A DNA stretch of 64,000 nt, taken from contig NC_080577.1 in assembly GCF_029962835.1 (NCBI RefSeq), positions 4,898,001 to 4,962,000 on the forward strand, in the 5' to 3' direction. Source of the stretch: Magnolia sinica. Taxonomy: Eukaryota; Streptophyta; Magnoliopsida; Magnoliales; Magnoliaceae. A model generated the notes under the pieces. The model ran no database searches and was not told where the DNA came from. It was given only the letters and a program-made list of their open reading frames with translations. Both the position numbers and the translations under genes were made by a program. Shown here piece after piece: positions 55,435-64,000 of this stretch; the first letter of the stretch is position 1, and each line of letters opens with the position of its first letter.

Positions 55435-57517
55435 ACTGACGTTGTGGCACCTGTGTTTAAAAGGTAATTCATCTGCCTGTAAAAGTTATTCACCATTAAT
55501 TCACATGTACAACAAGCCTAGAAACCATTGCGTGTGGGGCCCACCAATTTTGTTTTGTGTATGCAATCCAATGAGGGGTTAATAGAGTCTCACTATAATG
55601 ATAAGATAGATTTGACCTATCTAATCATTAGGTGGACCATTAACATAGTGGGTGTGTGTTGAAAAGGAGAGGAAAAAAATCACCATCTTCTTTTTATGAG
55701 ATAATCCTGAAATTTATCAGAAGACTTTAATTCCCAAGGTAGGAAATATTACAAATATGTGAATATTATTGAGAATGCACTTGCTACATAACTTCATTTC
55801 AATAGTAAATTTTCTAAAAATAATAACAAACCTTTAGGCTAATTTAGAGAATGACTAAGTTATTTTAGATCTCTCCCAATCTTATAGCAAGCTTGTCTTT
55901 AAGCTCTAATTTAATCCCTAAAACCATCTTATTTTGACAAATTGTTTAGGGCAAAAACTCTAACCCTAAAACCTCTCTATTATGGATAATCATTTAATGC
56001 TATCAACCTTTGGCATTAGCCACAACTTTTCAATGACATCATATGCATAATTCTAATAAATGGTTGTATAGTTATTATGAAAATATAGTACTCATCATCA
56101 AGCTCTTTTTTTTCCTTCTTTTTGCCTCATCTTAACTTGTATTGCCCAATCTCTTTTGATCTTAGCCCTCCATAAGATTGCATTAACTTATGATATCATG
56201 TAAGGGCCCACGCACTGGTTTCTTATTCTTAGGGCATCCAACTTTCATGGCGAGGAGGCCCATCTTGTCTAAATAGATTAAGTGTAATACATACACCAAG
56301 GTGAGCATTCCACACAAGCCACCTCTTATAGGATGGTAGTTACTCATGTTTAAGGACTCACAAAGGAATCAGCCTCAAAAGTAAAAAGGAACAAACCATT
56401 GGTTCTTTTTGGTTTTCCCATTACAGCTGAAAATGAAGGGGATGCATAATGGTTATTTACTATTGTAATAGTGTGTTGATATCCCTTTTACTGTAATAAT
56501 GATTTTGCTACGTTGTTTGTTTCATCCGTAAATCTTTATAAAAATGATGGTTGTATAACATGAATATGTAATGATTATAAATTACTTTACCTATTTTCTT
56601 AAATAGTGTATTTGACTCTTGAACTATAACTTATAATTTATATTTAAACAAATGCTTGAAAATAATAATGACGACTCATTTACATCACATTTCATAGGAA
56701 AATGGAAAACCAAACAGGCCCTTGGCCTTTAAGCAACCACAGAATGTAATTAATGTCCCAAATCCTATGCCCTAAGCAGGTCCAATTAGGTCCAAATGTT
56801 TCACCTGATGCGTGCCGCGGTGGAATCGGAAGATCCAGGCCGTACGAACGTTGGCCTTTTCATTAGACTGCCATTTTGTGCTTATCTTAACCTTCGATCT
56901 ATAGGACACTGATCTAAGTGTTAGGATATTCCAAACAGGGCAATTTTTCGGGGAACCCTCCATCCACAATTGGTCCCATCAGATCCATAGTACGGCCCGC
57001 CAAGTGGATAATCCCGATTGACACATAACTGGGCAACGTGTACCGCACCAAGACAGGTCTACTGTGCCATCTTCCCCATGCTTACCACAGGTCCATTTTT
57101 CCTATGTGACTATTGGACTATCATGCTTGTTTTGTACTTGTGTAGTGGGTCAGACCCAGCACCCATTGCAACCACATGGGCCCATATAACAGATCGTACT
57201 ACGATGCGCTAGTGTATGAGCCTGACCCCATCATGATATTCTCTTTTTATTGGGCTCATTGATCGTGCTAAGAGAACAGTGCAACATTGACTCGGTTCTG
57301 TACAACTTCAAGGTTCGGTCACCAGAAACCAATCTCAGTCATCACATCTGCTGCTCCATTTCTTTTTCTAGGACGCATGACAGACCCAACTCACCGAAAC
57401 CGACAAAGAGAAATAGCGAATTTCGCAATACATGTTTAAGGTGTGCTGAAATTGGACTAGCTAGCCCACAAGGTTGGCATTGTAGGCCTAGTTCAAAATC
57501 TAAGGGCATGTTTGGGT
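55433..57517. other. Intergenic, no gene recognised
   Basis: Very AT-rich at 55660-56100 and 56440-56700, with a GTTTGG-type fragment end near 56712 (AACCAAACAGGCCC). Frames at 57018-57567 match nothing known. Confidence 0.35.
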
Positions 57518-57678
57518 GGCACATAAAAAATTATTTCCATTTCATTTTAGTCAATATCATTCATTAATAGCAATTACATTTTTTGTAGATTGTTGATTAT
57601 ATTTTAATCTCCACCCAAAAATAATATCTAGAATGTATTAATTGAAATTAAAAAATAAGTGGCACCCAAACAGTCTTA
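57518..57678. mobile_element. MITE with GTTTGGGTGGCAC ends
   Basis: About 160 bp. GGGCATGTTTGGGTGGCAC at one end pairs with GTGGCACCCAAACAGTC at the other, with TAA on the left and TTA on the right. Probably a Tourist-like element. Confidence 0.6.
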
Positions 57679-57767
57679 GAATTGTAATTCTAAAACTCAA
57701 AAGAAACAACTCTATTTTCAGCTGGGTTGGGTTGACTCGAAGAATTTACTAGGTCTTTAGTTATCTA

Positions 57768-58398
57768 TGGTCGTTTGGCACCATGGATTTGAGGGGGTTT
57801 GAGGGGATTTCAAATCCCTTGTATGTTTGGCACCATGAAGTAACAGGGGTTTCAAATCCCCTCAAAGAGGGGGTCTCAAATCTAAGTTGAAAGCTTGCAT
57901 TACATCCAAAATCCTTTAAGAGTTTGAATGTGTAGCATATGTGCCACTATGTTATTAATTTATTAGGCATATGGCCCACTGATGATATCCTAAAACAATT
58001 AGATTATCAATTTCATCACTATAATTACTTTAATACAATGATCTGAGTTGTCCAAACATTATCAATGTAAATCAATTGATACAAGTCGTTGGTTAGTCAC
58101 TCGGATGTGATCTTGTGCTTGTGGCTCATCCAATACTTGAAATTTCATCGTTTCAGGCAAAGTATATATTTCAGCAGGCTTATTATAACCATTGTGTTAA
58201 ACATTACATGCATACATTAATTAGAGATATCAAAGTTAGTTTAATAATTAAATTCAAACCCTTATAAATATATTATGCATAAGTACTTTTAGATTACAAG
58301 GGATTTTGAAGTCAGGGTGTTAAACACAACAAGAGGATTTCAAATCTAGCGGTTCCAGATCCAGGGGGTTTCAAATCCACGCTCCCATACAGGCCCTT
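57768..58398 (+). mobile_element. 630-bp MITE-like family E, copy 3
   Basis: Starts GGTCGTTTGGCACCATGG and ends TTCAAATCCACGCTCCCATACAGGCCC-type sequence. It is the most complete copy; the central words GATATCCTAAAACAATTAGA and TTTCAGCAGGCTTATTA match 19791-20412 and 23772-24416. Confidence 0.72.
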
Positions 58399-61300
58399 AG
58401 TGTTTAATAATTATTTAAAATCTAATTCAATAATAATGCGGGGCCACCTAACAAAAGTTTGTCCTTCCCAAAATACCTTGTGTTCAAAACCTCTTCAAGC
58501 ACTTTTTATAAAGTATAAAGACTCACTGTTCCACCTAGTGACTCGGTCTGGGTCCCAAAGTTTTATAACTATGATTTTAAGCCCACTAGCAATGTTTTAA
58601 ATTTGGGGTTGGATGCTGACCTTATTTTCCGTTGGTGGTCCGGTCCAAGCCGGTCCAACTGCCAATCCAACTGGAGCAAACTGCGATCGATCACCATGTC
58701 ATGATTAAATTAATTAAAATAATTAAAAATCAGGAATAAATAAACAAAAGCTGTTGGACCAGAGAGTCTTTGTGGCCCCAGCGATTTCAATTGAAAAAGG
58801 GCACTATAGTGACCCATTGTGGAAAAGGCCACTAGTTCCGACCTCCGGTATGACCGTCTGTTCCAATCCAGGCTTTAAAACACTTCCAATTCTGGATTAG
58901 CTCTAAGGAGCTTTCTTTTAATTGAGAATTTAATCCATGCCAACAAGTGCTTCAATAGGCTGTCAGCAGGTCGGCTTCGGGTCAGGTTGTATAATACCCA
59001 TACCCGGGCTAAGTTCAGGTCCAAGTCCGGTTCGAGTTATCAAAGACTTGGACTTGGATTCAAAAAGGTTACGTAGACACTCCATCCAAAATGATATTAA
59101 ACTGCTATTTTTTTTATTTTTTTTTTTTTTTTAAATTTGGTTGAGCTTTGTGGGCAATTCATGGGGCCATTAAAAATCTGATCGATCAAATGGGTAGGAC
59201 TCTCAGCACGTCACAAGAATAACCGATGGACCTAATCGGTAGATCTGGAACCTAACAAATCAAATCATGGCTGATCATCCAAACACTATGGAAACCTTGA
59301 TTAACACCCTAAAATCTATCTCTATCTGACCCGTAAAGCATCGCAATTCAAACGGATCACATATTAAGGGTTCCCAACACTTTTTGATGCAACAAACAAA
59401 ACAAATTGGCAAAATGAAACCCTAGCTTGGGGTGAGGAGATGGTGATGTCATCATCCCTACTTTCACTTTTGGAGTTAATGGGTGTCAATGATCCTATTT
59501 TGACAAATGAAATGGTGCCATGTGGACCATTGGCTTGTCACAAACTAACGGCCACCTAGCACCCTTTTTACCTACCAAAGATCTAAATCCCCTCTTCCAG
59601 ATGCTGAGTTCACGAGAAGGGAACAAGTGTACATTGTCGGCTCACCACCAGATGACAGTCTTTGTTTATAAATTAAGTGACGCGCTGCCATTCCAAGATC
59701 AGTAACACTAAGTTACGGAGAGATAGAGAGAGGCTAAGAGGGATATGTCTGGAGTGGGTCCTCTTCTCTGAAGACTTTGAAGATTCTTGATCAACGCCGA
59801 AGCCCTGCTTGACTCAAAAAGTCAATCACAAAAAAGTCGACTTGTTAAATAAGCCAATAAATTTAAGATTATGGTTGGAATTAGGGATATCCGACTATCC
59901 CTTTCGTATAGAAAAAGTGTCTAAATTTTTCATTTTCTTCTCACATCTCAAATTAATTTGCATTCCAATCCACATGTCAAAAGTACACACTCACGTTCTT
60001 TTATTTTATTCTACAACTCTTTCTCTTATTCATTTTTTATTTTTATTTATTTTCCCGCATAGTAAGGGTAGGTGTTGTTTATTTTTCCTTTTTTCATGCC
60101 TGGAGTCTTAAACTCTACAAAGCACTGCTAAATGAAATAATGTTGAAAGTTTGTTAAATCTCCTTAAAAAAATCATGAAAGCCTGGCAAATAGAGACCAT
60201 ATATTATGTGGACAAAAAAGAGTGCATAACCCATTCATTTTCCATGATGGATGCCTTTATTTAGAATCTATGTTCGTAAACTAATCACATGATTTCAAGA
60301 GAGCCGTGGATTTTAAGTTTCATTTTATTTAGTGCCGACTCCAAATAAAATGTGATTTTACATCCAAGTCAACTCCACATTCAAATTAAACAAAACCAAA
60401 GCAATCGAGAAAAAAGTAAAGGAAGTGAGGGCATCTTCCGTGCTCGCGCTAGGTGGCATTCACAGGTTGGTACCTCCCATCAAGTTTTTAGATGCAAGTT
60501 TTGAGCTGGGTTTGGTATAACTAAGAGCATTTATAAGTTGGGCCTGCCCGATGGATGGATTAGATTTCACACACGTGTTGGACACACGCATAGTGTGCAA
60601 GCAGGCTATCTTATATACACTTGGAAAACCTCATTTTGTTGCAAGAATCATGAATCTATATTAAATACATTTAATTGTATTCTTAAAACTAATTGGACCC
60701 GGCCTAAACCTAACTTTAACTGGTTTCATCACATGACTCGATCCAAACGCAACTAGACTCAATTTTGAATCAGGTCCCAAAGGTGAGAACCAGACCCAAC
60801 CCGGTTTCTTGCATCTGAGCCTCTGTTCGGCCCATTCCAACCCAGTATATCTAAATTTTAAACTACTTAGCTTATGTTTGGCTTAGGTAGAAAACCTGGG
60901 TCTGCCCTAGCCCTAACCCTAGCAAATGGCTCACACACTCATTTACAGTCGAAATGAGACAATCAAGCACAGTAGAATTTGTTGATGGGAACAAGGGCCC
61001 AAAAGCCAAAAATCCAACTAAGATTTGTACTGATTGGTTGATTCCTTTGTCTGCCCTTTTCACTTTGTTTTAGTGCTTATCTTGATTTAAATGATTTGTG
61101 GCCCACCTCCACTTTCTCTCCATTCTTTTAGTTATTTTGGACGGTCTACATGGTGCAAGTTGTCCTTTTTCTAGCTTTTCTTATATTTTATTTCATATAT
61201 ATATATTTTTTATTGCATTCCATGTGCCCATATCCTCCAAAAGGGTATTATATCTTCTCCATGTTGAATTGAGAGTAGATCTTTTAGAGGGACATGGACT

Positions 61301-63499
61301 CCTGTGCTACGTCACCACCATTTTGAAGATGAGCCTGACTCATCCTTTTGACATGTGACGCACATCTACGGCTATCCAGAATCCATCCTTGTGGCCACAC
61401 TACAGATCATCATCCCGATTGAAGAATTCTGGCTATGTGACTGGTGGCTGTCAAATGGACGGTTATGATTAAAATAGTGAGTGGTCAAAATTGCGACGGC
61501 CAGATGAAATGATTTGCCATCATGTGCTTAGTGTAATTTTTTTTTGGGTTAAGTTACATCCAAGATGGGATCAGTGATTTGGACGGTCTGGATCGTCGTA
61601 CCACTGTGACATATTAGGGTTTGACGAGTTACCATCATTTTAAGAACGATGGTCCGAGCCATGAGTAACAGAGAGGGGGAATGATCACATACGTTCGACT
61701 GTATGTAAATTACCATACATTTGAGCTGTGTGGAGCCCACCGTGATATGTGAATATCATCCAACTCGTCCACTGGATGAAGTACCCCTGTTGGGACTAGA
61801 CACCAAAATCCCATAACCCAGGTGGGCCATACCAAAGGAATAAATGGTGGAGCTTGGATAGGGTGATATTCACCATCGAAACTCCCAAATGGAACGTGGG
61901 GTCCACCGTGTTGTGTAAATACAATCCAAACCATTCATCAACAGTCATCCACCAGGATGAAGGGATAACCAAAACTCATGTGGCAACACCAGGTGAATAT
62001 ATATATGCTTCAGGCATGATTGTAGATTGCTCCCTTCGGTGTGTCCCATCGAAGTCTTATATCAGGATGATTCTCGAAATGCACGGTAAAAATGAGGAAG
62101 CTGCCGGATTCCACGGACTCGATTCAACATAAACATAATGGGTGGGCCCCAAACATCGCGATCATAGGGTGATTACGGTACACTCGGATGCATGTGATCA
62201 TGGAGGTGTATACTCTCACACTCAAATGGCCATCCTTCTCTCACGAGAGATATCGATAAGATTTCATACTTTTGCTGAAAGATATGGGCCGTGCATCTTT
62301 CTTTCTCTCTATTTGTTGCAATTGAAGAAGTGCTCTTTCCTTTCATTACCAAGCGAAAGGAATTTCTTTCTTCTCACCCTCTAAAAATATTAAAAAAACA
62401 ACCTCCACTCGATCCAGAATCGATGCCTTATACCCCACACAGACACAGGCATTCTTTTCAATGAGAAAATCTCCAGTGCTTTCTCACCACTATAACCTAT
62501 AATGCTCCTAATTGCATTTGGACACTTAGAAAGTTTCATCCATTGATCTAGACTGTTCATTAGGTCCAACGCGTGTTTCATCGGCTACCATGAAAATATC
62601 ATACCAATATGATACATATTAACCTTTTGATCAGTGGTCCGAAATATTGATGGTCAAGATCATTTACACAAAATAGGCTTACCTAGCAATATGATCCATC
62701 CATTTTTTAAGGGCCACCATTGATTGCTTATGATTCTAAAGAACCACCTCTTAAAGGCAATTTTAACCATCCAATCCTTGGCTTGGGAAAAGGTTGGATA
62801 AAGAAAATAATACCAAATCAAGGATGGATTGGATCATCTGATTAGTGGGATTTTTGCATGGTAGCCCATGAAATGTGTTATGAATGTAATGGACGGGTGA
62901 GATCGATTGATTGAACTGTCCAAGTAAGCGATGCAACTAGATGCACCATAACTTATGTTGCTCTGAGGGCCATGGAGTATTTCTCCCTTATAATAAATAG
63001 ATATTTGCTGTGAAAGAGATAAAGGCTCACCCTATCTTCTGATGTAATGATTCTTTGTGTTTTTCGCGGAAAACAAGGCATACTTGATTAAGACTGTTAA
63101 AGTCTCACGAATTATTCAAGTGACTCTACTCCCGTCCAATAATAGATCTGAACCGTCCATTCATTTACACCACTGGGTCGATTTTCCGATAATACGGTCA
63201 AGAGATCTGATTCAGGTCGGGTCCTAAAGATTCCAGACATGGGATGATCGGATGGGTCTTGCTAGGCTCGGGTCCTTTCAGGTACCCATCGGGTCTTTAG
63301 ACTGGTTTCAAGTAGGATTTGGGTTGGGTCCACATTGAATAAGGCTTTACAAGTGGTCAGGCCCACCTAATAGATGGATTAGATTACATATATGTGTGCC
63401 ATTTCAACAGTTGCATTGTTTAAATGTCCTTTCTCACGTGTACACGACTTAGCAAACCTCATCCCATTATTCAATAGTAGAAGGATTGGTATATATAAT
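58399..63499. other. Intergenic, repeat fragments
   Basis: 58970-59070 and 63190-63330 carry GGTCGGGTCC / GGTTCAGGTCC words like eroded motif-array elements. A poly(T) lies at 59108-59132, and 61440-61640 holds a family F copy (listed). 61725-62130 shows 'GTGGAGCCCACCGTGATATGTGAATATCATCCAA' and inverted relatives of foldback elements. No coding gene can be supported. Confidence 0.35.
61430..61640. repeat. Dispersed repeat family F, copy 3
   Basis: Shares GTCAAATGGACGGTTATGAT, AAAATAGTGAGTGGTC, TGTGCTTAGTGTAATTTTT, GATGGGATCAGTGATTTGG and ACGGTCTGGATCGTCGTACC with the copies near 10500 and 48840. Confidence 0.5.
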
Positions 63500-64000
63500 T
63501 AGGGGTGCACACGGTTCGGTTTGGTCCGGTTTTGGGGTAAAACTGGAACCGAATCGTTCCTAACGGTTCTAGGAAATTTGGAATCGGAACCGAACCGTTG
63601 GCACCCTAGAACCGAACCGGCGGATCGGTTCCACGGTTCTTGGCTTTTTATAATCCAACCCAATTGCAAGCCCATGTCCATCCATGTTGTGGTCCATTTG
63701 ATTAATGGTTTAGATGTTGTATAAGGTGTTCAAAAATACATTTATGAAAATAATTATTCTAAAGAAAATAATTATAAGATATGTAAAAATATATCGGTTC
63801 GGTTCAAGGTTCGGTTCCACGGTTCGGTTCTACGGATCAGATCCACGGTTTGGTTCTACGGATCGGTTCACGGTTCGGTTCGGTTCTACATACCCCCAAA
63901 CCGAGAACCGAACCATTGTCACCGGTTCTTTGATTTTTGGAACCGGAACCGAAACCGTTGCACTCTAGAACCGGACCAAACCGGACCGTTTGGTCGGTTC
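63500..64000. mobile_element. Motif-array hAT-like element, family D, cut by the window end
   Basis: Starts TAGGGGTGCACACGG. The left arm consists of GGTTCGG / CCGAACCG words, the middle (63650-63790) is AT-rich, and the right arm (63795-64000) is again GGTTCGGTTC / GAACCGAACC. The far terminus lies beyond the window. Confidence 0.65.

Noticed and set aside
54835-55450. Ser-Leu-rich open frames
   Set aside because: Translations of the (GA)n tracts and duplicated leader. Only the part from 55098 downward belongs to the ATL protein with confidence.
61549-62384. Clustered short frames
   Set aside because: They fall in foldback-type repeat DNA, with no family match or intron signals.

Overview
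This is plant nuclear DNA, AT-rich, with a few intron-containing genes in a large repeat-filled background. The genes are clearly angiosperm. The abundance of 'GTGGGGCCCACC...' inverted-repeat elements, hAT-like elements with motif-array arms and Tourist-like MITEs suggests a woody, early-diverging angiosperm (a magnoliid such as a Magnoliales or Laurales member). That placement is a guess from repeat style, not from a diagnostic marker.

Five protein-coding genes can be supported. (1) A single-exon DREB-type AP2/ERF transcription factor at 254-841 (+). (2) A single-exon phytolongin, a non-SNARE longin protein with a C-terminal anchor, at 12433-13146 (+). (3) A chloroplast 3-ketoacyl-ACP synthase I (KAS I) of eight exons, 26760-32454 (+), with all catalytic residues. 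(4) TAP46, the PP2A regulatory subunit of TOR signalling, with nine exons, 48013 down to 35637 (-); it has one GC-AG intron, and a truncated Ty1-copia fossil plus a LINE 3' end lie in its 4.3-kb intron 7. (5) An ATL7/ATL58/ATL59-type RING-H2 membrane E3 ligase with three exons, 55098 down to 53636 (-). Splice sites for (3)-(5) were placed by hand; every junction keeps phase and restores the family's protein sequence (490, 400 and 156 residues).

The rest is repeats. The best defined are hAT-like non-autonomous elements with a (Y)AGRGGTG-type end and 8-bp target duplications, whose arms are dense arrays of one short motif: family A (CTCGA; three copies), family B (GGATCGGAT; two copies, one with about 0.9 kb of extra internal DNA), family C (GGCCCAACC) and family D (GGTTCGG). 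There are also a tRNA-derived SINE with a perfect 16-bp target duplication, Tourist/PIF-Harbinger MITEs with TTA or TAA duplications, a 630-bp element present three times, and long foldback elements. (GA/CT)n tracts lie in the leaders of three of the five genes. In the ATL gene such a tract brackets a perfect 150-bp tandem duplication that keeps an upstream frame open.

The genes do not form a pathway. The linkage of an ERF020-022-type factor, a phytolongin and an ATL7/58/59-type gene resembles, from memory, Arabidopsis neighbourhoods, so the window may preserve an old gene order, here with KAS1 and TAP46 between the phytolongin and the ATL gene. I found no tRNA or rRNA gene, no CRISPR array and no bacterial or organellar insertion.
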